Shown here: piece by piece, positions 24,695 to 32,911 of the stretch
Layout: the number at the start of each line of letters is the position of its first letter
How positions within the stretch are numbered: position 1 is the stretch's first letter
Assembly: GCA_025062105.1 (NCBI GenBank)
Contig: JANXAQ010000019.1
Span: 1-34,588, forward strand
Source of the DNA: Thermoguttaceae bacterium
Lineage (GTDB): Bacteria; Planctomycetota; Planctomycetia; Pirellulales; Thermoguttaceae
DNA: 34,588 nt
Direction of reading: 5' to 3'
The notes under the pieces: model-generated
The model's input: the letters and a program-made list of their open reading frames with translations, nothing else
Told to the model about the DNA's origin: nothing
The model's database searches: none
Made by a program: the position numbers and the translations under genes

Positions 24695-25597
24695 ATGCCG
24701 TTACTGGTGGTCGGATCGGTGGCGTTGGATACGATTGAAACCCCGACGAGTAAACGGGAGAATGTCTTGGGCGGATCGGCGGTTTATTTTTCATATGCGG
24801 CCAGTTATTTTACGCCGGTTCGATTGGTGGGGGTGGTAGGAGAAGATTGGCCGGCCGAATATACCAAACTGCTCCAAGATCGGGGTGTGGATACGCAGGG
24901 GCTGCAAGTGGTTCGAGGCGGTAAAACGTTCCGGTGGCATGGCCGGTATTTTGCCGATATGAACCAGCGGGAGACCGTCCAAGTGCATTTAAATGTCTTT
25001 GAGCAGTTCGACCCGGTCTTGCCTGACGAATGCCGACGTGCCCGGTTTGTCTTTTTAGCCAATGGTCCTGTTACCATCCAGCACAAGGTGCTGGACCAAT
25101 GTGCCGGTGCTGAGTTGGTAGTGGCCGACACGATGGAGCTGTGGATTAATACCCAGCGCCGGGAATTGGAACATTTGCTTACCAGAATCGATGGCTTAGT
25201 GATGAACGATAGCGAAGCCCGCCTGCTTGCTGGGGATGAAAACCTGGTACGAGCCGGCCAGAAAATCCGCCAGATGGGCCCCCGCTTTGTCGTGATCAAA
25301 AAAGGTGAACATGGAGCTATGTTCTTTTCCAAATATGAAACCTACGTCTTACCCGCTTATCCAACGCCGGATGTGGTTGATCCAACCGGAGCAGGCGATA
25401 GTTTTGCCGGCGGCATGATGGGCTATCTGGCCATGCGCGGTGCTTTCGACCCCCGCACGCTTAAAGAAGCCATGGCCTACGGCATCCTGGTAGCAAGTTT
25501 CACTGTAGAAGATTTCAGCCTGGATCGGCTCCTGCGGATCCGCCGGGAAGACCTTGAACAACGCATGGAAGAATATAAAAGAATGCTGAGTTTTTAA
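24695..25597 (+). CDS. PfkB-family carbohydrate kinase
   Basis: This 300-residue protein matches the ribokinase/PfkB fold in length. The N-terminus LLVVGSVALDTIETP and GGSAVYFSYAASYF form the first PfkB signature region (substrate side, G-G-S/A). The C-terminal signature VDPTGAGDSFAGGMMG contains the catalytic base D235 and the anion hole. GPRFVVIKKGEHGAMFF precedes it, as in sugar and nucleoside kinases. The lid is short. It transfers phosphate from ATP to a hydroxyl of a sugar or nucleoside; the substrate cannot be read from sequence. The start has GGAG nine bases upstream. It has no operon partner. An F1 repeat begins in the last two bases of its stop codon. Confidence 0.93.
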   Translation: MPLLVVGSVALDTIETPTSKRENVLGGSAVYFSYAASYFTPVRLVGVVGEDWPAEYTKLLQDRGVDTQGLQVVRGGKTFRWHGRYFADMNQRETVQVHLNVFEQFDPVLPDECRRARFVFLANGPVTIQHKVLDQCAGAELVVADTMELWINTQRRELEHLLTRIDGLVMNDSEARLLAGDENLVRAGQKIRQMGPRFVVIKKGEHGAMFFSKYETYVLPAYPTPDVVDPTGAGDSFAGGMMGYLAMRGAFDPRTLKEAMAYGILVASFTVEDFSLDRLLRIRREDLEQRMEEYKRMLSF

Positions 25598-25739
25598 GCT
25601 CGACTTTTGCCATTTTTTCTAATCTGTTTTGCCTCCAGGAGTTAACAGAAACGCTCCTTTTACATACAATTTTTTCCACTAATTGGGAGGAGTTATCGCT
25701 TTTCCCTTCCGAGGTAAGCCGAAAAATGACAAACGGCGA
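25597..25739 (-). repeat. F1 TIR element, copy 6 (reverse)
   Basis: The left end AGCTCGACTTTTGCCATTTT is excellent; the right end CGAAAAATGACAAACGGCGA is decayed. The interior GCCTCCAGGAGTTA and GGAGGAGTTATCGC is the reverse of the common order. It starts directly at the stop codon of the PfkB-family gene. Confidence 0.78.
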
Positions 25740-25761
25740 GATAAGCACACTTTCCACAATT

Positions 25762-25964
25762 TGGAACTTCTTGCAACTTCTGGATAATTCTGAACCTGAC
25801 GTAAACTATATGAACTTCTGATTCTAGCGCCGGTGGCTTTTCCTACCCGAATCACTACTATACTATATAGGGTGCGAGCCAACCGAGCACCCTATATATT
25901 GAGTTAGATGCCCTACAACCCCACATGGTATAAAAATATCTCCGTCGAATTATGCAGAGATTCC
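25762..25964 (+). repeat. F2 TIR element, copy 7
   Basis: The right end is GAATTATGCAGAGATTCC; the left end GGAACTTCTTGCAACTTC is altered. The centre holds the longest perfect stem of the family, 11 bp (25865-25875 with 25887-25897, GGGTGC/GCACCC core). GGTATAAAAATATCTCC is conserved near 25928. It lies in the spacer upstream of thpR. Confidence 0.8.
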
Positions 25965-26081
25965 TCCAATACCTTCAAAAGTAAAAAGCTTCCAAAGGGG
26001 CATTCTGCAAATTGACAAAAAAACATGCTCATACTCCCGGAAATGAGCTTGATAGGGGACAGTATAGCTGAGGAGATGGCG

Positions 26082-26657
26082 GTGAGGAATATACGCAGTT
26101 TTGTTGCCGTGGAGTCTAGTCCGGAGGTTCAGCAAGCAGCAGCCCGCTTGATTGAGCAGTTGCAGCCGCTGACTAGCGACGTCAAGTGGGTGGAATCACA
26201 CAATATGCATCTTACCTTGCAATTTTTGGGCGAGGTGCCGGAGGGAAAGATCCCGGCCATTATCGAGGCCCTCCGAAAGGTGGCAGTCCAATGTACTCCG
26301 TTTCAACTGGAGATCCGAGGCATCGGAGCTTTTCCTAGCATACGTCGGCCGAACGTGCTTTGGCTTGGTGTAGGGGAGGGTGGGACGGAGCTTGCCGCTC
26401 TGGCCCAAAAAGTGCAACGGGCCTTGCAAGCACTGGGAGTTCAATTGGACCAGAGGCCATTCCACGGCCATTTGACCTTAGGGCGGGTTCGGCGGGGCGG
26501 CCCCGGCTTGGAGAAGCTGATCGCTCGCTTTGAACAACAGGAAGACTTTGTGGCCGGCTGGATTTATGTACAAAATATTACTCTCTTTTCTAGCCAACTT
26601 ACCCCCCACGGACCCATCTACCGTCCCCTAGAACATTTCCCCCTGCGACACTGCTGA
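26082..26657 (+). CDS. thpR: RNA 2',3'-cyclic phosphodiesterase (2H family)
   Basis: A protein of about 191 residues with the two H-x-T-x motifs of the 2H phosphoesterase/LigT family: H43-L-T-L and H130-L-T-L. The opening RSFVAVE, then VKWVESHNMHLTLQFLGEV and RPFHGHLTLGRV, are typical of ThpR. ThpR opens 2',3'-cyclic phosphate on RNA; some members ligate tRNA halves in vitro. It is cytoplasmic. The GTG at 26082 is chosen: GAGGAG ends six bases upstream, ideal spacing, while the ATG at 26076 touches that site and the ATG at 26025 lacks one. This also gives the usual short N-terminus. It is a stand-alone gene between an F2 and an F1 repeat. Confidence 0.92.
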   Translation: MRNIRSFVAVESSPEVQQAAARLIEQLQPLTSDVKWVESHNMHLTLQFLGEVPEGKIPAIIEALRKVAVQCTPFQLEIRGIGAFPSIRRPNVLWLGVGEGGTELAALAQKVQRALQALGVQLDQRPFHGHLTLGRVRRGGPGLEKLIARFEQQEDFVAGWIYVQNITLFSSQLTPHGPIYRPLEHFPLRHC

Positions 26658-26658
26658 T

Positions 26659-26808
26659 AAGCTCGTTTGTGGCCATTTTGGGCTCCTCCCGAAAGAAGAA
26701 AGCTCTAAGGCTCTGTAATTATTGAAGTTGGGCAATTAGATATATAAAAATATATTTTTATACATAGTTTCCATAAATAAACCAGGTTGAAAAAAGCAAA
26801 AGTCGAGG
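26659..26808 (+). repeat. F1 TIR element, copy 7
   Basis: The left end AAGCTCGTTTGTGGCCATTTT begins two bases after the thpR stop. The right end is GAAAAAAGCAAAAGTCGAGG. The interior keeps CCCGAAAGAAGAAAGCTCTAA, then diverges into an AT-rich ATATAAAAATATATTTTTATA palindrome near 26740-26762. Confidence 0.7.
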
Positions 26809-26957
26809 TAGAAGGTGATCCCGAGAAACGTTTTCCAGCTTCCGGCATAGGGCCGCCAGAGGCGCAAAATCCCGCTTTACTGAACTTGGCCGGATGCATC
26901 GGCTCAGAGCCAACCCTCTTTTGGTCAAGCTTACAATCTCATTTCAGGGCCTCTTGT

Positions 26958-27109
26958 AAGCTCAAGCCATTTTGGACTTCCTGCCGAGGGGAAAAGCTTA
27001 AAGTCCTTGCAACTATGAGGGTTGGAAATTGTGTGACCAAGGGGAGCCTTCTTCTATCTACTGGAAAATCTACTGGAAACAAAAGCAGTTAGAGAAAATG
27101 GCCGAACTC
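26958..27109 (+). repeat. F1 TIR element, copy 8
   Basis: The left end AAGCTCAAGCCATTTTGGAC and the right end AGCAGTTAGAGAAAATGGCC are inverted with mismatches. GCCGAGGGGAAAAGC and CTTGCAACTAT are shared with other copies. It ends about 27 bp past the DUF438 gene's stop, on its 3' side. Confidence 0.7.
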
Positions 27110-27135
27110 AAACGTAGCAAAGGCAGTTCAGGCGT

Positions 27136-28371
27136 TTAATCATATTGCAGCAGGCGGCGTTCCCCCTGCAAAGCCCGTAGTGGGGTCAGGTCTTGGGTTA
27201 CCTCCAAGGTGCCTAAATACTCGCCTTCAGGCGAACGGACGGCGAAATAGCGGATATGTACAAATCGGCCACGAAATTGGATCCAAAACTCCGCCACATT
27301 CCGCCGTCCGCTGCGAAAATCATCTAGGATTTGATCCACCACATGGACACTTGCCGGTGGATGGCAGAACTGTACCTTTCGACCTAAGATTGCCTTACTT
27401 CGGGTAAAAATGCGATGGGGTCCTTCGGAAAAGAAGCTGACACGATCCTGTGCGTCCACAAACGTCAGATCTACTGGTAAGGTATTGAAGATGGCCTGGA
27501 TTTGCTGCGGGGTGAGATGGCCGGTAGGGAACGGTATAGCCTGTTGCATATCTAATTGGGCCGTCTGGTCCGGAGCGACTGATTCCGGCGGCCGATACCC
27601 TTCCGCTGGTTCTACCAAACACCAACCATACTCCCCACTATCGTACCAAATCCTTGCCCAATCTTCTTCGCTTAAGGTTTGTTGGGCCATGGGAAACAGG
27701 ATGTTCTCCTCCTTAAAGACCATCCCTTCGATCTGTTGCAAACAGGGTTCGGCGGTGGTATCTAAAAGTTCAATTAGCTTGGGATAGCTTAGATTTGTTT
27801 CTGCCAGCACCTGGACCATTCGACGTAGCAATTGGCGCACTTCATCGTCTTTGCGCCACATGACCCGCGAGGGGCCAGTAATGCCATATTTTTCCAGCAT
27901 CGGGAACAAAAGGTTTTCCTTGCGGCGATAATGTTTGTCAATATCCATTAGTTCATTTATTGTTGCTCGTAATTCCAACACATGCTTCTGCCAATCAGGA
28001 GCCTCCTTTTGACGAAGCAGGCCGATCAGCCGACGTATCTGGCTGCAGCGGTCCAAAATCGCTTGGTTTTCCCGATGAAAGGTATCCAGGGGATGTCCCG
28101 GCGGTATCTGTATCGGTTGGTGCTGCACCATAATCTCTTGCAACAGTTGGGCGTGTAGATCACACATCGACTGGATCTGCTCCAGCCCGATACCTTCGTC
28201 CAGAAGCTGTTGCTCCATGGCGGCAATTTCGCTGGCATCAGTCCGTCGAACCAACTCTCGGAGTTGACGCCGGACCTCCTCCAAGTTTTTGCCGCCTCCC
28301 TCGTGCAACCGACGAATAATCTCCTTCAACATCTGAATCCGGTAGGCTCGATTATCTAATAGTTCAGTCAT
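27136..28371 (-). CDS. DUF438-hemerythrin-PAS protein
   Basis: A 411-residue soluble protein. An N-terminal DUF438 domain, about 8-75 (KEIIRRLHEGGGKNLEEVRRQLRELV), is followed by a hemerythrin-like four-helix bundle, about 90-235, with ligand-type motifs HPLDTFHRENQAI, IDKHYRRKENLLFP and VFKEENILFP (family pattern H...H-x-x-x-E). A PAS domain, about 290-400, includes LPVDLTFVDAQDRVSFFSE, KVQFCHPP and FVHIRYFAVRSPEGEYLG. Proteins of this layout occur with NO- and redox-stress genes and probably sense O2 or NO through the di-iron site; the output partner is unknown. The start at 28371 has AAGGAG seven bases upstream. It is the last gene of a same-strand series with norB, the hemerythrin and the Rrf2 regulator, but 1.1 kb of repeats separates it from norB, so it probably has its own promoter. 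Confidence 0.9.
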   Translation of the reverse strand: MTELLDNRAYRIQMLKEIIRRLHEGGGKNLEEVRRQLRELVRRTDASEIAAMEQQLLDEGIGLEQIQSMCDLHAQLLQEIMVQHQPIQIPPGHPLDTFHRENQAILDRCSQIRRLIGLLRQKEAPDWQKHVLELRATINELMDIDKHYRRKENLLFPMLEKYGITGPSRVMWRKDDEVRQLLRRMVQVLAETNLSYPKLIELLDTTAEPCLQQIEGMVFKEENILFPMAQQTLSEEDWARIWYDSGEYGWCLVEPAEGYRPPESVAPDQTAQLDMQQAIPFPTGHLTPQQIQAIFNTLPVDLTFVDAQDRVSFFSEGPHRIFTRSKAILGRKVQFCHPPASVHVVDQILDDFRSGRRNVAEFWIQFRGRFVHIRYFAVRSPEGEYLGTLEVTQDLTPLRALQGERRLLQYD

Positions 28372-28678
28372 CGGGTACTCCTTTCCTAGGAGAGGATGAA
28401 GTTTGTTTGATAGGTAAAAGAGACCGCTGTGTTGCGAAACTCCTTTGGTTCCGGAGAGCGAGCCGCCTTTTGGGGAGGCTGCTGTATGGCTTTGACAACC
28501 TTGATGGCATCGCAGTGTCTTAGCCCATCGCTGCTCAAAGGCCTACCAAAGGTGCCACAGTGAAAACCTTCTGCTAACTTTGTAGGCGATGGGCGGCAAG
28601 ACTGCTAGCCTCCGGCTGGCCACTTGCAACGGAGCCGTTGCATTTCCAAAACGGGTTAAAATGAGGAAAGTCCAACTA
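28372..28678. other. Upstream region of the DUF438 gene
   Basis: About 300 bp with no gene. It should hold the promoter for the DUF438 gene on the minus strand, but I see no convincing -35/-10 pair and no copy of the AATCACATG operator found before the regulator and the hemerythrin. Confidence 0.35.
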
Positions 28679-28829
28679 AGCTCGACTTTTGCCATTTTTG
28701 GCCTTGTCCCGAAAGGGTAAAGCTCTAACTCCTTGTAACTGTTGGACTTAGGAAATCGGGTGAACTAAGGGAAGTTTCGTCGTAACTGCTGATGGCAAAA
28801 CCAGTTAGGGAAAATGGCAAAAGTCGAAT
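28679..28829 (+). repeat. F1 TIR element, copy 9 (best preserved)
   Basis: The left end AGCTCGACTTTTGCCATTTT and the right end AAAATGGCAAAAGTCGA are near-perfect inverted repeats. Between them stand CCCGAAAGGGTAAAGC, CTCTAACTCCTTGTAACT, TTGGACTTAGGAAATCGG and CAAAACCAGTTAGGG. It can serve as the reference copy. Confidence 0.88.
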
Positions 28830-29004
28830 CCAAATTAAAACCTCTAAGAAAAATTTAGATGGTTCTGATGTACACCTTCTCCCTTAAGGGATAGTACAAA
28901 AACTCGTTTTGTTAGAAGCAGGAAAGTATCTGCCTCGAATTGTGGCAAAATATTTATCTCGCTTGAAATCTGGCTTGTTCTTTTGCCCATGCCAAAAGAC
29001 TTTG

Positions 29005-29193
29005 GGAACCGCTGCATAATTCTGAACATATAGTGAACTTTATGAAACTTTACTTCGACTGGCTTTGGCTGCCCCTATTCGATCACCTCCTCGATGTGGC
29101 TGCTAGTCGTCCTAGTAACGCCATATATTTGGACCGAGGAGAATGACCCCCAAAGGGTATAAAAATATCTCTGTTAAAGTGTATAAAGATTCC
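29005..29193 (+). repeat. F2 TIR element, copy 8
   Basis: The left end GGAACCGCTGCATAATTC is well preserved; the right end GTGTATAAAGATTCC is decayed. The central stem is ATGTGGC/GCCATAT (29094-29117) with inner CTAG/CTAG, different in sequence from other copies but still paired. GGTATAAAAATATCTC is conserved. Confidence 0.78.
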
Positions 29194-29196
29194 TTT

Positions 29197-29325
29197 CTAT
29201 GATAAAAAGAAGTCCTCCTCAATTTCCTACAATCGCCCCAATTTCTATTTCTTAAGGGGTGTCGAGGAGCTGGTCAGCCAAGGCCAGAAGAAACCACCAA
29301 AATCCCAACTTCAGGACAGCCACTC
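29197..29325 (+). repeat. F4 intergenic repeat, copy 4
   Basis: It lies directly between an F2 and an F1 copy. CTATGATAAAAAG, TCCTCCTCAATTTCC, GGAGCTGGTCAGCCAA and AAATCCCAACTTCAGGACAG align with the copy before ccsBA. Confidence 0.6.
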
Positions 29326-29476
29326 AGCTCGACTGTTGCCATTTTCCCTAACTTGGTTGGTATCCAGGAGTTACGATGAACCTTTCTTTTGCTCACCTAA
29401 TTTCGTAAGTCCAATAATTTTAGGGAGTTAGAACCTTTCCCCCTTGGCAGGAGGCCAAAAATGGCAAAACTTGGGC
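29326..29476 (-). repeat. F1 TIR element, copy 10 (reverse)
   Basis: The left end AGCTCGACTGTTGCCATTTT, then CCCTAACTTGGTTG, CACCTAATTTCGTAAGTCC and GGGAGTTAGAACC, is the full reverse of the family order. It ends AAAAATGGCAAAACTTGG, 24 bp past the norB stop. Confidence 0.85.
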
Positions 29477-29499
29477 TTAGCGGAAAATCTGCTCTCCTC

Positions 29500-31971
29500 C
29501 TATTGGCGTCGAAGCCGGGGATAGGTGCTTAGCAGAAAATACAACAGCGGCAAAGCGCCCAGGACAATAATGATCAGGTCCGGCAGAATCCGCCAATTGC
29601 CCAGTGTCTGGATGATCGGCAACTGGTAGAAGGCAGCACTTCGGGCCCACCAAAGGCCATGTTCGTAGCTATACCACAGTTGGTACAGACCGATCGGCAG
29701 CAGGCCGCTGAGTGCCATCAGGGCCAATCCTCCGTTCAACCCCCAAAAACTGACCCCCAAAAGCCGATCGCTCCAGTATCGATCCTCCACTAGGCCTCGC
29801 CAGCAGAACAAAATCAGCGCAATGGCTAACATGCCATAAACGCCAAATAGCGCCGTATGCCCATGGTTGCTGGTTAGATACGTTCCATGTTCGTAGTAGT
29901 TGATTACAGGCAGGTTGATAATGAAGCCGAATAGTCCCGCTCCGATAAAGTTCCACACGCTTGAAGCAGTCAGGAAATACAGCGGCCAACGGTAGGGGAA
30001 CTGCCGACCTGCCGCCCGAATGCTACGGTATTCCATCCAGGCCCGGACTACCAGCAAAATGAGCGGTACCGGCTCTATGGAGCTAAACACGCCACCTATG
30101 GCAAGCCAAAAGCTCGGGCCGCCGTACCAGAAATAATGATGGGCAGTGCCCGGAATACCACTTAAAAAGACCAAAATCGCTGTCAAATAAGCCACCCGGA
30201 GAGCGGACGTCGGACTGACCAAGCCTAACGCTACCAAAAAGAGCGAAATCACTGCCACGCCGAAAAATTCAAAAATGCTCTCCACCCAAATGTGTACAAC
30301 AAACCACCGCCAATAGTCGGCCACGGTAATATGGGTGCCTCGGTGATACAACAGTCCAAATCCAAAGAAGGCCACCACAAGAATCGCACTGAGCACATAA
30401 AAAATCGTTAGGGCACGGCGATCTAGGACTTCTTGCTCGAAGCTAGTCGGCCGCCGAAGCACTGGCAGCATCGCCCGATAGACGATGACCAACCAAAAGA
30501 TCAATCCGCCAAAAAGCAGCAGTTGCCATAGTCGGCCCAACTCCAGGTATTCCCATCCCTGATGGCCCAACCAATACCAGGCATCGCCCAGATACCCTTT
30601 AATACCCAAAGCTTCGCCCACTAGACTGCCTACAGCCACCACCAAAGCTGCTCCGAATAGCAGGTTGACCAGCAGGCGTTGCCCAGCGGGTTCCTGCCGG
30701 GTCATGAGCGGAGCTAGATAAATCGCCGTCCCAATCCACGAGAGCGCAATCCACAAGATCGCCAGTTGCAGGTGCCATGTCTTCGCCCAGCTATAGGGAA
30801 TCAAGTCGGCAAGGGCCTGCAAATAGAAACGGCCCGGATGGACCGTGTAATGAGCCAATAGACCGCCTAGCAAAATCTGAGCGACAAACAAAAGCCCCGC
30901 GACTAGAAAAAACTTGGCCGCCGCCCGCTGACTGGCTGTTACCGGCGATTGCAACAAAGCCTCGGCTGCTTGAACCGCTTTCGACTCGCCATAGAAAAAT
31001 TCGTACCGGTGTACAATATAGACCACTACGCCCAATACCGCAAACAAGGCTAAAATCGACAGCACACTCCAAAGCACCGTTTCACTGGACGGCTCGTTTC
31101 CCAAGTGGCGGTCGGCCGGCCAATTGTTCGTATAGGTATAGCTGAGACCAGGTCGTTGCGTGCCGGCTGCCCAGGCAGTCCAGAAGAAAAAGTCGGCCAA
31201 ATCCCGTCGCTCTTCTGCCGCGGGAATCGTACCAGCCAAAAAACCATAGTCCGGATCTCCTTCTGCAAAAGCCCGATCCCAATACCGACGCATTTGTGCG
31301 GCCGCATAGGCCTGTGCCGGCGTCACCCTAAGCAGCTGGTCGGAAGAGTCGTATCGGTTGGTACGGAATTCTTGGAGAATTTTCAGGTCCAATTCGTCCA
31401 ACTGTCGGCTTGGCTGAGGAGGGAGCTCCCGATAGGCGTCTGGGTTGGGTGCCTGGCCGGCTGCTTGGGCCTTATAATATTGCTTCATCAGCTCCGCCAA
31501 GCAATGCAGCGTGTAGGCCGAAAAATCCATCCCCCGCAGTGATCCATGCCCCCAGATACTGCCATGGTTCATCAGTCCATAGCGCTGATATATCTGCTGG
31601 CCGCGGCGAATCGACTGGCCGCTAATAGGCGGATCCAGCTCAGCTAGAAGCTGTTTGCTTGGGGCCGAAGCGGTTTGGCCGGTCCGGGCACCCTGGGCGG
31701 CGGAACCAGATCCGGAAGTATCCACAGACGCACTGAGGGAATAGTGTAGAGAGGCAGGACTAGCTCCGCTGCCGGCAAGTTCCGATCGGCCGCTGCCAAA
31801 CGGTGCTTGGGTTTCCAGGAATCGGCTGGCAGCTGGCCGCTCCTCTACCACTACGACCTTTTCCGGAATGGGCGGAACTTTGTCCAAGGCCCAAAACCCA
31901 CCCCCTAAAAGCAACCCCATACTAACCACAAACGCACCAATGGCAAAATTCCGTAACACTTTTGTACTCAT
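29500..31971 (-). CDS. norB: Quinol-type nitric oxide reductase (qNOR)
   Basis: An 823-residue membrane protein. An N-terminal helix (about 7-27) leads to a periplasmic cytochrome-c-like domain without CxxCH (GSIWGHGSLRGMDFSAYTLH; RNRYDSS-like region RTNRYDSSDQLLRVTPAQA). About a dozen helices of the haem-copper-oxidase superfamily follow. Key segments are WHLQLAILWIALSW, HIWVESIFEFFGV (near 560, His and Glu), GTAHHYFWYGG (paired His near 610), SSIEPVPLIL and SNHGHTALFGVYGM. The lack of a haem c site together with the fused N-domain marks the quinol-oxidising type, which reduces NO to N2O for detoxification or denitrification. The start at 31971 has GGGAG about nine bases upstream and removes ten residues of the longer frame. 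It follows the hemerythrin gene by 91 bp and is probably cotranscribed with it. Confidence 0.94.
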   Translation of the reverse strand: MSTKVLRNFAIGAFVVSMGLLLGGGFWALDKVPPIPEKVVVVEERPAASRFLETQAPFGSGRSELAGSGASPASLHYSLSASVDTSGSGSAAQGARTGQTASAPSKQLLAELDPPISGQSIRRGQQIYQRYGLMNHGSIWGHGSLRGMDFSAYTLHCLAELMKQYYKAQAAGQAPNPDAYRELPPQPSRQLDELDLKILQEFRTNRYDSSDQLLRVTPAQAYAAAQMRRYWDRAFAEGDPDYGFLAGTIPAAEERRDLADFFFWTAWAAGTQRPGLSYTYTNNWPADRHLGNEPSSETVLWSVLSILALFAVLGVVVYIVHRYEFFYGESKAVQAAEALLQSPVTASQRAAAKFFLVAGLLFVAQILLGGLLAHYTVHPGRFYLQALADLIPYSWAKTWHLQLAILWIALSWIGTAIYLAPLMTRQEPAGQRLLVNLLFGAALVVAVGSLVGEALGIKGYLGDAWYWLGHQGWEYLELGRLWQLLLFGGLIFWLVIVYRAMLPVLRRPTSFEQEVLDRRALTIFYVLSAILVVAFFGFGLLYHRGTHITVADYWRWFVVHIWVESIFEFFGVAVISLFLVALGLVSPTSALRVAYLTAILVFLSGIPGTAHHYFWYGGPSFWLAIGGVFSSIEPVPLILLVVRAWMEYRSIRAAGRQFPYRWPLYFLTASSVWNFIGAGLFGFIINLPVINYYEHGTYLTSNHGHTALFGVYGMLAIALILFCWRGLVEDRYWSDRLLGVSFWGLNGGLALMALSGLLPIGLYQLWYSYEHGLWWARSAAFYQLPIIQTLGNWRILPDLIIIVLGALPLLYFLLSTYPRLRRQ

Positions 31972-32062
31972 TGGCTTGTCTCCCACATCCAAGAACCACA
32001 CCCTATTAAGAAGTCGTTGATGTAGGACGAGAATGACAACAAACGTCCACTGGTTCGCGAAC

Positions 32063-32626
32063 TCAGCACAGGCCGTACTTGTGGGCTAAGCGGTGGGCAG
32101 TTTGGACCCAACCGTTGTGTTCGCCTGCTGCTACGACCGTATGTTCGACCTGCTGAAACTCGTGGAGAATTTGCTCCTGCTCCTGGGCCGGAAGAACCTG
32201 CTCCGCCATCACAAATAGAATGTGATCTTCTTTGTAGATATGATCCCGCAGAAGATTGATGTAGGCCTGGGCGTGTTGAAGGAAGAGATTTCGGGCTTCT
32301 AGATTCCCAGAGTGCATAACCGCCAGGGCTTCTGCCATCGAACGGAGATGGTTTCGTCCGAGATCATGTTCGTGCATCCTTACACCGATCGGTCCCATCT
32401 GACGAGGAAAACCTTTCCGTTCCAGGGCTGGAAACAGAAGGGATTCTTCTTTTGCATGGTGGCAGCGGTCGGCAAACTGCTGAAAAAAGTGGATCAATTG
32501 GCCTGCATCAGCCTCATCGATCAGTTGGTCTTCTTGGGAAGCTAGTTGGGAAGCTAGTTTTTCTAGCACCGAGAGCATCTGCTCAATAACTCGGTGTTCC
32601 GAAAGAAGCAATGCAGTCGGTTTCAA
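32063..32626 (-). CDS. Hemerythrin HHE-domain protein
   Basis: A soluble 187-residue four-helix bundle. Candidate di-iron ligands are H11 (LSEHRVIEQ), H56/H57 with E60 (CHHAKEESLLFP), H85/H87 (RMHEHD), and H129 with E133 (DHIYKEDHILF), the family's H...H-x-x-x-E...H...H-x-x-x-E pattern. Such proteins bind O2 or NO, or repair iron centres under NO stress. The gene uses a TTG start at 32626; AAGGAG is seven bases upstream and no ATG is available nearby. It sits just upstream of norB on the same strand and behind a palindrome shared with the Rrf2 regulator, so it is probably the first gene of the NO-response operon. Confidence 0.93.
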   Translation of the reverse strand: MKPTALLLSEHRVIEQMLSVLEKLASQLASQEDQLIDEADAGQLIHFFQQFADRCHHAKEESLLFPALERKGFPRQMGPIGVRMHEHDLGRNHLRSMAEALAVMHSGNLEARNLFLQHAQAYINLLRDHIYKEDHILFVMAEQVLPAQEQEQILHEFQQVEHTVVAAGEHNGWVQTAHRLAHKYGLC

Positions 32627-32911
32627 TGGGTTCTCCTTTCAGGGGGAAGGGAGAGGTGGGAGGTTGCATTCCTCTGTAGGTACGGAAAATTTCTTCAAAA
32701 AGCACCAAAAAGCTGAATCACATGCGATTCACCTATTTTGTCTCCTTAAAAAAGTTGGCTCGATTTTCTCACTACTATGAAAAGCATTTCCCTCTTGGGT
32801 GGGTAACCAAGATTCGCAAAAATTGGGGGCTAAGACTCTCAAGTAGCATCAACTCTGGATCCTCTTTTCCCACTTATACATGACTTATCCATATTGCCCA
32901 CTACTAGAAGG
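32627..32911 (-). promoter_or_regulatory. Promoter region of hemerythrin-norB operon
   Basis: This 285-bp region separates the Rrf2 gene from the hemerythrin gene, both on the minus strand. It holds the ribosome site AAGGAG, an A/T-rich stretch and the operator-like palindrome at 32714-32731. The exact -10/-35 is not clear. Confidence 0.5.
32714..32731. promoter_or_regulatory. Operator-like palindrome before hemerythrin-norB
   Basis: TGAATCACATGCGATTCA is an 18-bp palindrome with one mismatched pair. It lies about 90-105 bp before the TTG start of the hemerythrin gene. Its AATCACATG core recurs before the Rrf2 gene. It is a candidate binding site for that regulator. Confidence 0.6.

Noticed and set aside
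26787..27092. A 101-codon + strand frame.
   Set aside because: It runs from the end of one F1 copy through most of the next and carries no domain.
29500..31971. Cytochrome-c-dependent NO reductase (cNorB) with a separate NorC.
   Set aside because: The N-terminal domain is fused and has no CxxCH motif, and no norC gene lies nearby, so the quinol type fits.
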